From Tissierellia bacterium (GTDB lineage: Bacteria > Bacillota_A > Clostridia > Tissierellales > Peptoniphilaceae): a stretch of DNA of 7,134 bases. Both the position numbers and the translations under genes were made by a program. Positions within the stretch are counted from its first letter, which is position 1. Every line of letters begins with the position of its first letter. The stretch covers positions 1 through 7,134 of the forward strand of contig JAAZCH010000300.1 in NCBI GenBank assembly GCA_012513395.1, given 5' to 3'. Of the stretch, positions 1 to 5,429 are shown in pieces. The notes under the pieces are model-generated. The model was not told the origin of the DNA. It saw only the letters and a program-made list of their open reading frames with translations, and ran no database searches.

Positions 1-399
1 ATATGCTTCTTGTTCGTTGATTAAACAATCAATTTCAAATTTCTTTGGGCTAGAATTAGGAATAGGATTATCTATTTTTACTGTCTTGGCTTTTTCTTCT
101 CCAAACTTTTCAACGAAACATAGCTTAGCTGCTTCTTCAGCAAATGCTCCTGCATATTTATATAGAAATCGACCTTTATTTTGGTATACATCAATCATTT
201 TACCTTCAGCTTTATCTACCCCTAAAACACCATAAATTAAATAATGATCATCATTATCAAGTTCCATTTCTGTTACTCTATCATTCACTTTTTCAGCTAA
301 TTTTCCCATCTCTATTTTAGCTAATTCACGAATTTTGTCTTCAATTGTCTTTTTCTCTCTAATCTCATTTAAGTCTTTTTTTGTTAAATCATCTTGCAT
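1..399 (-). CDS. ApaLI-like type II restriction endonuclease, N-terminal part (runs off window)
   Basis: Reading the minus strand from an ATG at 399-397 gives 133 codons without a stop, continuing past the left edge. An AAGGAG at 412-407 sits 7 nt upstream. A second ATG at 405-403 is only 1 nt from it, so 399 is preferred. The protein is charged at first (helical, K/E-rich), then has the stretches HYLIYGVLGVDKAEG, DVYQNKGRFLYKYAGAF and EEAAKLCF, and near the cut FEIDCLI. I recognise this order from ApaLI-like restriction enzymes, which cleave GTGCAC in the namesake. There the FEID aspartate precedes a downstream E-x-K of a PD-(D/E)XK nuclease core; that second half lies outside the window. 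Such enzymes normally sit next to a cognate methyltransferase; none is visible here, though it may lie to the left or be represented by the relic upstream. Family call is from memory; specificity is not predictable. Confidence 0.7.
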   Translation of the reverse strand, partial: MQDDLTKKDLNEIREKKTIEDKIRELAKIEMGKLAEKVNDRVTEMELDNDDHYLIYGVLGVDKAEGKMIDVYQNKGRFLYKYAGAFAEEAAKLCFVEKFGEEKAKTVKIDNPIPNSSPKKFEIDCLINEQEAY

Positions 400-517
400 A
401 TTCATTCTCCTTGCATTCTGCATTCTGTGATTCAAATAAATGGATAGATTCAATTGGTTCCTTTGAAAAATTTTGCTTACAGTTTAAACTCTTAGGCTCT
501 TTTGTAGATGAGAGTTT
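389..517 (-). pseudogene. possible remnant of a gene upstream of the restriction enzyme
   Basis: In the minus frame ending at TGA 391-389, 42 codons are open and read like coding sequence (K/E/S-rich, ending ESQNAECKENEYAR). The stop overlaps the restriction gene start by 11 nt, as translationally coupled genes do. The same frame continues upstream through three stops (TAA 520-518, TAA 565-563, TAG 574-572) to an ATG at 577-575 preceded by AGGAG at 587-583. All three stops would be CAA or CAG after a single C-to-T reversal. This may be the decayed control or partner gene of the restriction system, but I do not recognise it and chance is possible. Confidence 0.28.
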
Positions 518-574
518 TTATGTTATACGTTTAGCTGATTTGTTTCCGCTCTTGCCTAAATCTTATAAAGACTA

Positions 575-748
575 CATAAAAAACTCCTGCCAAGCAATAA
601 AATCAAGAAACACCATTTTATTATATCATCAGAACAAATGACTTTTGACTATTCTCAAACCTAACAACCAGAAAAACAAATTGGAATATTTCCATCTACT
701 GATTTGGATATATTTGATCAGACGAAACTCATATTGAAAGAAAGGTAG
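575..748 (+). pseudogene. 3' remnant of an unidentified gene just upstream of the 77-aa ORF
   Basis: The plus frame ending at TAG 746-748 reads as convincing protein: EQMTFDYSQT, an in-frame TAA at 662-664, then QPEKQIGIFPS followed by TDLDIFDQTKLILKER. There is no start codon with a ribosome binding site, and stops lie upstream of 575, so this looks like the C-terminal end of a truncated gene. The TAA would be a CAA (Gln) before one C-to-T change. The AAAGG just before the terminal TAG forms the Shine-Dalgarno of the next ORF, 5 nt beyond, which is the arrangement of two genes in one operon. I do not recognise the family. The frame overlaps the minus-strand relic only at its very 5' end. Confidence 0.4.
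620..628 (-). promoter_or_regulatory. candidate extended -10 promoter for the minus-strand restriction operon
   Basis: On the minus strand, TGATATAAT (628-620) is a perfect extended -10 (TGn plus TATAAT). The -35 region 17 bp upstream (AAAAGT) is poor, as is usual for extended -10 promoters. It would drive the relic at 389-577 and the restriction gene at 399. Confidence 0.35.
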
Positions 749-753
749 ATACT

Positions 754-987
754 ATGAAAAAAGATCTTACACCTGAATTAAAATTATACAAAGAAGAATT
801 TGACTTTCTTCATAAAAAGATTGGCGAATTAGAATGGGAAATTGCTACGATATTTTATGGGCGAAAAGCTGTTACTAGATCAGAAATTGAGACATTAGAG
901 GAACGTCTTGAAAATTATAGAGCTAATATTGGAATGTTAGTTGAGAAAATTAGAATTGAGGTAACAGAAGTTAATAAATCCAAATAG
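754..987 (+). CDS. small coiled-coil hypothetical protein (77 aa)
   Basis: The ATG at 754 follows AAAGG (741-745) with 8 nt spacing. The 77-residue product is strongly charged (Lys/Glu-rich) and almost entirely helical in character. Two likely helices, around residues 6-32 and 42-72, are joined by a short turn containing YGRKAVTR. This suggests a helical hairpin or coiled-coil adaptor in the cytoplasm; there is no signal peptide or membrane segment. I do not recognise the family. It lies after a truncated gene whose stop abuts its ribosome binding site, and before the SIR2-like gene on the same strand, so it was probably co-transcribed with the SIR2-like gene and might be an accessory of that defence operon. 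That functional link is inference from position only. Confidence 0.6.
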   Translation: MKKDLTPELKLYKEEFDFLHKKIGELEWEIATIFYGRKAVTRSEIETLEERLENYRANIGMLVEKIRIEVTEVNKSK

Positions 988-988
988 C

Positions 989-1087
989 ATGACAATTATG
1001 TATTTATACGTGAATTGTGGAAGTGCTTTTATAGCAAAGCCGTTTTGGAATATGGTAGATGAAAAACACATTAATAGAAAACAGTGA
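989..1087 (+). CDS. possible 32-aa peptide between the coiled-coil and SIR2-like genes
   Basis: An ATG at 989, one base after the stop of the preceding ORF, opens 32 codons (MTIMYLYVNCGSAFIAKPFW..., ending NRKQ) that stop at 1085-1087, 14 nt before the SIR2-like start. There is no clear Shine-Dalgarno. The position fits a small translationally coupled gene or the tail of a degraded one. No recognisable family; short enough to be chance. Confidence 0.25.
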   Translation: MTIMYLYVNCGSAFIAKPFWNMVDEKHINRKQ

Positions 1088-1203
1088 TCGGAGTAGAATA
1101 AATGGGAAATGAGTATGAAGCATATGAATTCTATATGAAGAATAGACCACATGTTGTTATCTTAGGAGCTGGTACTAGTTGTGCGGCCATTCCGAACGGT
1201 GAT

Positions 1204-1344
1204 AGCAAAGACAGAAGTCAAGCGGACAAATATAGCTTGGCAATGTGTGGTTATAAGCTTAGAAATACTCTTAGTGAAAATGGAAAAGTAACAAGAGGCA
1301 TATGTATAGCTAGTGAAAAAGGTCTTTTGAAAAATATTATTGAA
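1204..1344 (+). pseudogene. sugar-phosphate nucleotidyltransferase, internal fragment upstream of the IS256-type element
   Basis: Codons from 1204 to 1344 encode SKDRSQADKYSLAMCGYKLR followed by NTLSENGKVTRGICIASEKG and LLKNIIE. The pattern GY-x-LRNTLSENG-x-V-x-RGIC is typical of the region after the active-site loop in NTP_transferase-fold nucleotidyltransferases, which join a nucleotide to a sugar phosphate for surface polysaccharide synthesis. The N-terminal half, including the nucleotide-binding signature, is absent: at 1204 the sequence switches abruptly from the SIR2-like gene. The gene continues after the IS256-type element at 2672. Confidence 0.65.
1337..1344 (+). repeat. left copy of 8-bp target duplication of the IS256-type element
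   Basis: TTATTGAA here is repeated exactly at 2664-2671 on the other side of the element. IS256-family elements duplicate 8-9 bp, so this fixes both element edges. Confidence 0.8.
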
Positions 1345-1389
1345 GATTAAGTCCGTATAGTGGTGTAAAAAGGAAGAGCCAAAAACTGG

Positions 1390-1430
1390 CCCCCGGTATA
1401 ATTAAGTTGGCACAAAAACTACCGGGAGGA
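1390..1430 (+). promoter_or_regulatory. IS256-type transposase leader: internal -10 and RBS-masking hairpin
   Basis: CCCGGTA (1392-1398) pairs perfectly with TACCGGG (1420-1426). With one bulged A, C1390-C1391 can also pair with G1428-G1429, so the Shine-Dalgarno GGGAGGA (1424-1430) is largely buried. A consensus -10 TATAAT (1397-1402) overlaps the left arm; no good -35 is seen. A transcript from this -10 would begin near 1409 and lack the left arm, leaving the site free. A transcript reading in from outside would be masked. The logic is inference, parallel to known IS10/IS50 read-through protection. Confidence 0.5.
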
Positions 1431-1438
1431 TTTGTTTA

Positions 1439-2599
1439 ATGGCTCAACTCAATATTACACTGGACACGGATCTTTTAAAAAACTTATTTTCTCTTGATGG
1501 TAAAGAGAAAGCCTATGCAAAGCTCATGGAGTGCATTTTAAATCAGGTCCTAGAACACCAAGCTATCGAGCAGACAGGAGCTGGTTTATATGAACGCACT
1601 CAAGAACGTCAAGCTTATCGTAACGGCTATAGGGATCGCACCCTTAAAACACGTATTGGGACACTTACGCTTACGATTCCCCGCCTAAGGAACGGAAACT
1701 TTAGTACGGAGCTCTTTACCCGATACCAGCGCAATGAACAGGCGCTAGTGCTGGCCATGATGGAGATGGTAATTAATGGCGTATCTACCCGAAAGGTTGC
1801 AACCATCACGGAAGAACTTTGCGGGACTACTTTCTCTAAGTCTACGGTATCCTCATTGTGCGAAAAGCTTGATCCTGTGGTTAGCGCATTTCGCAACCGT
1901 CCTTTGCAGATGGCATACCCTTACCTGATTGTCGACGCCATCTATACCAAAGTACGGGAGGCCGGAGCTGTGCGCTCCAAGGGATTGCTGCTGGCCATTG
2001 GAGTGAATGAGGACGGATTTCGCGAGATTCTAGGCTTCATGGCATCGGACACAGAGTCAGAAGGGTCGTGGGGATCGTTCTTCTCATCGATGAAAGAGCG
2101 GGGGCTAAAAGGTGTTGATCTAGTCGTATCTGATGCCCACAAAGGGCTAGTACGTGCCATCGGAAAGCACTTTCAAGGTGCATCCTGGCAAAGGTGTCAA
2201 ACTCACTTTTCTCGGAATATGTTAGACATGTGCCCTAAGAGGCATCAGCCTACCTTGCAAGCGCTGCTAAAGTCCCTATATGAATCCATTGACTATGAGG
2301 CAGCTTGTATGGTGCGAGATCGCATATTAACCGAATACGAGAACTCCGCTCCGAGAGCCTGCATCCTATTGGAAGAAGCCTTTGATGATATCACCCAAAT
2401 TCTGCGCCTCCCCATTAATATCCGTAGAAGACTACGTACTTCCAATGCTATCGAAAGGGTCAATGAGGAGATTCGCAGAAGAGAGCGAGTGATCCGAATC
2501 TTCCCAAACGAGGATTCGTTGCATCGTTTGATTGGAGCAGTCCTAATGGACATACATGAAGATTGGCAGACGGGCCGCCGATATCTATCCTTACCATGA
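1439..2599 (+). CDS. IS256-family (mutator-type) DDE transposase
   Basis: The 386-aa protein starts at ATG 1439, 8 nt after GGGAGGA. Its length is normal for the family (about 390-400 aa), and the reading frame is intact. The N-terminal part carries YRNGYRDR (about 60-67) and GTLTLTIPRLR (74-84) typical of IS256 transposases. The RNase H-like catalytic core shows D166 in LIVDAIYTKVRE, D232 in DLVVSDAHKGL, the conserved QRCQTHFSRN (251-260), and E339 in TSNAIERVNEEIRRRERVIR. It catalyses excision and insertion of its own element by binding the terminal inverted repeats. The stop lies 64 bp before the right end. Translation from outside transcripts is probably blocked by the leader hairpin. Confidence 0.95.
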   Translation: MAQLNITLDTDLLKNLFSLDGKEKAYAKLMECILNQVLEHQAIEQTGAGLYERTQERQAYRNGYRDRTLKTRIGTLTLTIPRLRNGNFSTELFTRYQRNEQALVLAMMEMVINGVSTRKVATITEELCGTTFSKSTVSSLCEKLDPVVSAFRNRPLQMAYPYLIVDAIYTKVREAGAVRSKGLLLAIGVNEDGFREILGFMASDTESEGSWGSFFSSMKERGLKGVDLVVSDAHKGLVRAIGKHFQGASWQRCQTHFSRNMLDMCPKRHQPTLQALLKSLYESIDYEAACMVRDRILTEYENSAPRACILLEEAFDDITQILRLPINIRRRLRTSNAIERVNEEIRRRERVIRIFPNEDSLHRLIGAVLMDIHEDWQTGRRYLSLP

Positions 2600-2663
2600 T
2601 ACATTCAACTCAGATGCTGCTTAATGTACCAATGTCTATTTACACACAAAATCGGACTTGACT

Positions 2664-2671
2664 TTATTGAA
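2664..2671 (+). repeat. right copy of 8-bp target duplication of the IS256-type element
   Basis: TTATTGAA, identical to 1337-1344. Removing the element plus one copy rejoins the nucleotidyltransferase coding sequence as ...KNIIE-TKG.... Confidence 0.8.
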
Positions 2672-3033
2672 ACCAAGGGGATAATGATATAAAATGGAAA
2701 TTGGTAAGTGACCTAGACCTATCTGAGAATATATTTAACTTGGAGTCAATAGTTTCCATGAATACTTGGGCGGCTTATCCAAGTATTATGGATTATGTAG
2801 AGAGAGCCTTTGAAAGGTTTTTGGAAGCTAACAAAGATAATTTATCAACTTGTGAATATGTACTTCCTACTATGATGGATGAACTGCTTACAAATGATAA
2901 GGCGGAAATTAAGATATTGCCTACAAATAATAAGTGGATCGGGATTACTTATAAAGAAGATACTGAAGCAGCTAGACAAGAATTTAGAAAGATGATAAAA
3001 GAGAGTGTATATCCTGCCAAGTTGTGGGATTAG
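2672..3033 (+). pseudogene. sugar-phosphate nucleotidyltransferase, C-terminal fragment (frameshifted)
   Basis: This is the 3' continuation of the gene piece at 1204-1344. The open frame is covered from 2680 (DNDIKWKLVSDLDLSENIF) and includes SIVSMNTWAAYPSIMDYVER, CEYVLPTMMDELL, KILPTNNKWIGITYKED and the end VYPAKLWD. The order SMN-x-W, LP-x-x-x-D-x-L, W-x-G-x-TYKED, VYP-x-x-LW is a recognisable C-terminal signature of a nucleotidyltransferase family. Frame A entering from the IS junction (ETKGIMI, stop 2690-2692) is offset by one base; adding one G to GGGG at 2677-2680 would restore ETKGDNDIKWK. The TTG at 2701 is not a credible start because there is no ribosome binding site and homology begins upstream. 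It was probably the first gene of an envelope polysaccharide pair with the deacetylase 47 nt downstream. Confidence 0.75.
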
Positions 3034-3080
3034 CTTATATAAATATATAACAATATAATATTTAGTATTTGGAGTGTAGA

Positions 3081-3932
3081 ATGAGCAAAAGAAGACAGTA
3101 TATTAAGCGAATATTTATTGGTGTATTATTGATAATAATATTTGTAGTAGCTTTTAATTTTATTCATAAGTATAGATTTACAAAGAAAATTAAAGATTAT
3201 GAAAAGAACAATCCACCGATGATTTCTTGGATAGACGATGATGGATATTATTCTTTTTACACAAAGATGTATCCTCTTGCATTAAAATACGAAATTCCTA
3301 TGGCCTCAGCAATAATAGCGGGACGAGATCACGAAAATAATCCAAGGTATTATAATATTCAACAAGCTAAAGAAATGCAAGCAAATGGAATAGAGATATT
3401 AAATCATGGTTACCTTCATAGCTTAGATTTGAAGCCAGGGCAAATGTCCTCAGTAGAATTGGAGGAGGATTACAGGAAGAGCATAGAATTTGCAGAAGAA
3501 CATGGTTTTTTATCTAATATACATGTATATCCTTTTGGAGATATAGGAGGTGAGGTAGCTAATAAATCACCAATAAATTTTGATTATGCATTTGCTTACA
3601 AGTCAAATTCAGGTCCTGTCACAAAACCTTTTGATCGATACGCAATTAATAGGATTTACACTGATGATTACTCTAGCTTAGAAAATATACCTTTAGATGA
3701 GATTTATTCACAACTAGACAGGGCTGCCAATAATTCATCATGGATTATTGTAACAAGCCATATTGACCAAACTGGAAAATTTTCAGAAGAATATTATTCT
3801 TCTATAATAAAATATGCTAAAGACAAAGGATTTGATTTTGTTAGTATAGAAGAGGGATATGAAAGATATAAACAGTTTGAGATGGATTGGTTTATTAAAT
3901 TTAAAAGAAATATTAAGGCTAAGATATTTTGA
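3081..3932 (+). CDS. membrane-anchored polysaccharide deacetylase (NodB-type) family protein
   Basis: The start is ATG 3081, preceded by GGAG (3071-3074) at 6 nt; a TTG at 3069 overlaps that site and is rejected. The 283-aa product has a basic N-tail, one hydrophobic segment at about residues 11-28, then an extracytoplasmic domain. NodB-fold signatures are visible: motif 1 SWIDDDGY (49-56) with the catalytic and metal-binding aspartates, motif 2 NHGYLH (H109, H113, metal ligands), YPFG (150-153), a late RYAINRI (186-192), and a C-terminal VTSHID (224-229) supplying the last histidine. Family members remove acetyl groups from N-acetylglucosamine polymers such as peptidoglycan or capsule. Substrate cannot be told from sequence; motif 1 is a variant (IDDDG instead of TFDDG). 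It is the only intact non-transposase gene in the foreign segment and follows the nucleotidyltransferase remnant. Confidence 0.8.
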   Translation: MSKRRQYIKRIFIGVLLIIIFVVAFNFIHKYRFTKKIKDYEKNNPPMISWIDDDGYYSFYTKMYPLALKYEIPMASAIIAGRDHENNPRYYNIQQAKEMQANGIEILNHGYLHSLDLKPGQMSSVELEEDYRKSIEFAEEHGFLSNIHVYPFGDIGGEVANKSPINFDYAFAYKSNSGPVTKPFDRYAINRIYTDDYSSLENIPLDEIYSQLDRAANNSSWIIVTSHIDQTGKFSEEYYSSIIKYAKDKGFDFVSIEEGYERYKQFEMDWFIKFKRNIKAKIF

Positions 3933-3975
3933 AGATAAAGTCAAAACTTGTGAATAACTAGTCTGTCAATTAAAC

Positions 3976-4131
3976 ATGAGTAGATCAACTTATTTTAGAT
4001 ACTTAAATAGAGCAGTTGAAGCTTCTGGAAATATGCTTTTTGGTTATGCACTACCAGAGATAATTCAAGCTCTACAGACAATTCAGACAGTGCCAATGGT
4101 TGCTGAATTATCAGAAAGTTGTGATATTTAA
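3976..4131 (+). CDS. 51-aa hypothetical protein or gene fragment
   Basis: An ATG at 3976 opens 51 codons beginning MSRSTYFRYLNRAVEASGNM, continuing with a helical stretch (LPEIIQALQTIQTVPMVAEL) and ending SESCDI. The composition reads as real protein, but there is no Shine-Dalgarno before the ATG and an in-frame TAA lies at 3955-3957, so this may be a decayed gene. It precedes the leader of the sigma-like gene on the same strand and could belong to the same integrative-element module. I do not recognise the family. Confidence 0.4.
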   Translation: MSRSTYFRYLNRAVEASGNMLFGYALPEIIQALQTIQTVPMVAELSESCDI

Positions 4132-4160
4132 TTGAGACTTTGATAGGACTTAAATGAAAT
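4132..4160 (+). promoter_or_regulatory. weak candidate sigma-A promoter for the sigma-like gene leader
   Basis: TTGAGA (4132-4137, 5 of 6 consensus) is followed after exactly 17 bp by TGAAAT (4155-4160, 4 of 6). It would start a transcript of about 220 nt before the start codon at 4388, covering the hairpins and terminator below. Modest match in AT-rich DNA. Confidence 0.25.
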
Positions 4161-4228
4161 CAGAATTGAACTAAATAGGAACTGACCTGCTACTGTTATG
4201 GGAATTCATCTGAAGTAATCTTATATCA

Positions 4229-4259
4229 TAAGGCGAATATCGCCTTAAATATGTAAGGC
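4229..4259 (+). promoter_or_regulatory. two mutually exclusive hairpins upstream of a terminator
   Basis: TAAGGCGA (4229-4236) pairs with TCGCCTTA (4240-4247) as an 8-bp stem with a 3-nt loop. TAAGGC occurs again at 4254-4259 and can instead pair with GCCTTA (4242-4247). The GGC of that second copy can also pair with GCC 4263-4265, the first bases of the terminator stem. This is the geometry of an attenuator; the triggering signal is unknown. Confidence 0.4.
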
Positions 4260-4262
4260 AAT

Positions 4263-4289
4263 GCCACGAGTAAAATCGTGGCTTTTTTT
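4263..4289 (+). terminator. intrinsic terminator inside the sigma-like gene leader
   Basis: GCCACGA (4263-4269) and TCGTGGC (4276-4282) form a perfect 7-bp stem with a 6-nt loop, followed directly by seven T (4283-4289). It lies 99 bp before the start codon of the sigma-like gene. It could end the deacetylase transcript, or act as a conditional terminator for the downstream gene. Confidence 0.75.
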
Positions 4290-4337
4290 ATGCCTAAAAA
4301 TAAGGTGAAGACAAAAGAATAGAGCAAGAAAGCCACC

Positions 4338-4382
4338 AATCCTCTTTGAATTTCAAAACAAAAAAGAAATTTAAGGAGGATT
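4338..4382 (+). promoter_or_regulatory. 17-bp stem-loop sequestering the Shine-Dalgarno of the sigma-like gene
   Basis: AATCCTCTTTGAATTTC (4338-4354) pairs along its whole length with GAAATTTAAGGAGGATT (4366-4382), with only two G-U wobbles (4345-4375, 4348-4372) and an A-rich 11-nt loop. The right arm contains the entire AAGGAGG (4373-4379) that serves ATG 4388. Translation should be off unless the stem is opened. Confidence 0.75.
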
Positions 4383-4387
4383 TTTAA

Positions 4388-4405
4388 ATGGTGCTGGATT
4401 GTAAT
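4388..4405 (+). pseudogene. sigma-70-like regulator gene, first six codons before the IS30-type insertion
   Basis: After AAGGAGGA (4373-4380, 7 nt spacing) the ATG at 4388 opens MVLDCN, then the IS30-type element begins. Joining base 4405 to base 5430 continues the frame without a break (NLTNHLVKKEYFIFV...), showing that this is the true start of the split gene. With the IS present, this frame ends at TAA 4430-4432. Confidence 0.65.
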
Positions 4406-5429
4406 ATTAAGTGCAACAGCCTAAAAAGTTAAAACTCATCAGGAAACTTCGTGTAAAATAGATTCACCATAAAACTATTCACGGAGGTTTCCTAATGAGC
4501 TATTGCCATCTTACACCATTTGAACGTGGACGACTAGATACTTTACATAAACAAGGTCTCAGCATTCGCTCGATTGCAAGAGAACTGTCTAGAAGCCCAT
4601 CCACCATTAGTCGAGAACTACGCCGATTCAAAGGGCAGTCCTATGAAGCAGAAGCAGCACATGAGAACTACCTACAGACTAGAAAACTAGTTGGCCGTAA
4701 GAGTAAAACCACTCCAAAACTGCTAAATCTCATCAAGCAAAAACTTCAGGATACGTGGTCGCCTGAACAAATTGTCGGTCGCCTACTCTCTGGCAAGTTA
4801 TGTTTTATAACAATCTATCGATGGATTTATTCTGGCATGCTTCCCGTAGGTCTTGAGGTATTGCGTCAAAAGGGAAAACGAAGAAAGCCAGTAGAAACGC
4901 GAGGAAAATTTCGCCTAGGCACCTCCATTCACCAACGGCCGAAAGAGGTTAGGAAAAGGACAACCATTGGCCACTGGGAGGCCGATACCATGGTATCCTC
5001 TAGAGGTGAGAGTAAGGGCTGCCTAGCTACCTTTGCGGAAAGAAGAAGTCGTCTATTTTTAGCTTTTAAAATGCCGGATCGAACAGCGACCTCCATGAAG
5101 AAAAGCATAGAGAAACTATGGAGATATATGGGAGTAGCTCTTAAAACACTAACTTCGGATCGTGGTAAGGAATTTGCATGTCATGAGGAAATCAAAGATG
5201 CCTTTGGCATTCCTATATACTTTGCTGATCCCTATAGTGCTTGGCAACGAGGGACCAACGAAAATAGTAACGGATTACTACGTGAGTTCTTCCCGAAAAA
5301 GACCGACTTGGCAGAAATCACGGAAGATGAACTCGTTGATGCCCTCCTTAAAATCAATGGACGACCAAGAAAGTGCCTCAATTGGAATACGCCAATAGAG
5401 GTATTTCAACACGAAGTGTTGCACTTAAT
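4406..5429 (+). mobile_element. IS30-family insertion sequence, complete (about 1,024 bp)
   Basis: One DDE transposase ORF fills the element. The ends are a 13-bp perfect inverted repeat, ATTAAGTGCAACA at 4406-4418 and its complement at 5417-5429. Excision between these tips restores the reading frame of the interrupted sigma-like gene. Target duplication is ambiguous: no repeat is seen outside the 13-bp tips, but AAT at 4403-4405 and 5427-5429 would be a 3-bp duplication if the right tip is taken at 5426. IS30 elements make 2-3 bp duplications. Confidence 0.85.
4441..4493 (+). promoter_or_regulatory. IS30-type transposase leader: RBS-masking hairpin around a possible -10
   Basis: AGGAAACTTC (4441-4450) pairs with GAGGTTTCCT (4484-4493; one G-U), then past one bulged G4483 the GTG at 4451-4453 pairs with CAC at 4480-4482. 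The transposase Shine-Dalgarno GGAGG (4483-4487) is inside the right arm, two bases from ATG 4495 at its end. TAAAAT (4454-4459) just after the left arm could be a -10; a transcript from it would lack the left arm and be translatable, whereas read-through RNA would not. Confidence 0.5.

Larger units (their letters stand above)
1102..1350 (+). pseudogene. SIR2-like gene, 5' fragment (codons 1-34), fused to a nucleotidyltransferase fragment
   Basis: The ATG at 1102 is preceded by GGAG (1090-1093) at 8 nt. The first 34 codons (1102-1203) encode a helical start, then HVVILGAGTSCAAIPNGD: a beta strand and the GAG-x-S turn that binds NAD in SIR2 (sirtuin-like) proteins. From codon 35 (AGC, 1204) the sequence is a different protein: DKYSLAMCGYKLRNTLSENG continuing to GLLKNIIE is the mid-region of a sugar-phosphate nucleotidyltransferase. 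The last codon and the TAA come from the tip of the IS256-type element. The 82-aa ORF is therefore a three-part chimera with no complete fold. The missing remainder of the SIR2-like gene lies in frame at 5697-6644. Bacterial SIR2-like proteins of this type often act as NADases in anti-phage defence; here the gene is broken. Confidence 0.75.
1345..2663 (+). mobile_element. IS256-family insertion sequence, complete (1,319 bp)
   Basis: A single transposase ORF (1439-2599) is bracketed by imperfect terminal inverted repeats. The left tip GATTAAGTCCG (1345-1355) matches the right tip read inwards, AGTCAAGTCCG (2663-2653), with ...GGTGTAAA and ...GTGTGTAAA following on the two sides. The left end strongly resembles the start of IS256 itself (GATAAAGTCCGTATA). 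An exact 8-bp direct repeat TTATTGAA flanks it (1337-1344, 2664-2671). Size, ends, target duplication and transposase all agree with an intact, probably recent, copy. It sits inside an already truncated nucleotidyltransferase gene. Confidence 0.9.

Noticed and set aside
17..235. 72-codon plus-strand ORF at the left edge
   Set aside because: It is fully antisense to the well-supported restriction endonuclease frame.
381..641. 86-codon plus-strand ORF overlapping the restriction gene start
   Set aside because: It begins antisense to the restriction gene and its ribosome site, has no Shine-Dalgarno, and its composition is less protein-like than the other frames here.
937..1152. 71-codon minus-strand ORF across the start of the SIR2-like gene
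   Set aside because: Antisense to the 77-aa ORF end and the SIR2-like start; no ribosome binding site; hydrophobic, low-complexity shadow.
2701..3033. TTG-started 110-aa independent gene
   Set aside because: The coding similarity extends upstream of the TTG and the sequence is the C-terminal end of a nucleotidyltransferase; it is a fragment, not a gene with its own start.
3054..3059. TATAAT before the deacetylase as a promoter
   Set aside because: No acceptable -35 at 15-19 bp, and the surrounding sequence is nearly pure AT, where TATAAT is expected by chance.
1345..5429. The two IS elements as ends of one composite transposon
   Set aside because: They belong to different families, each has its own simple insertion geometry, and the segment extends beyond both of them.
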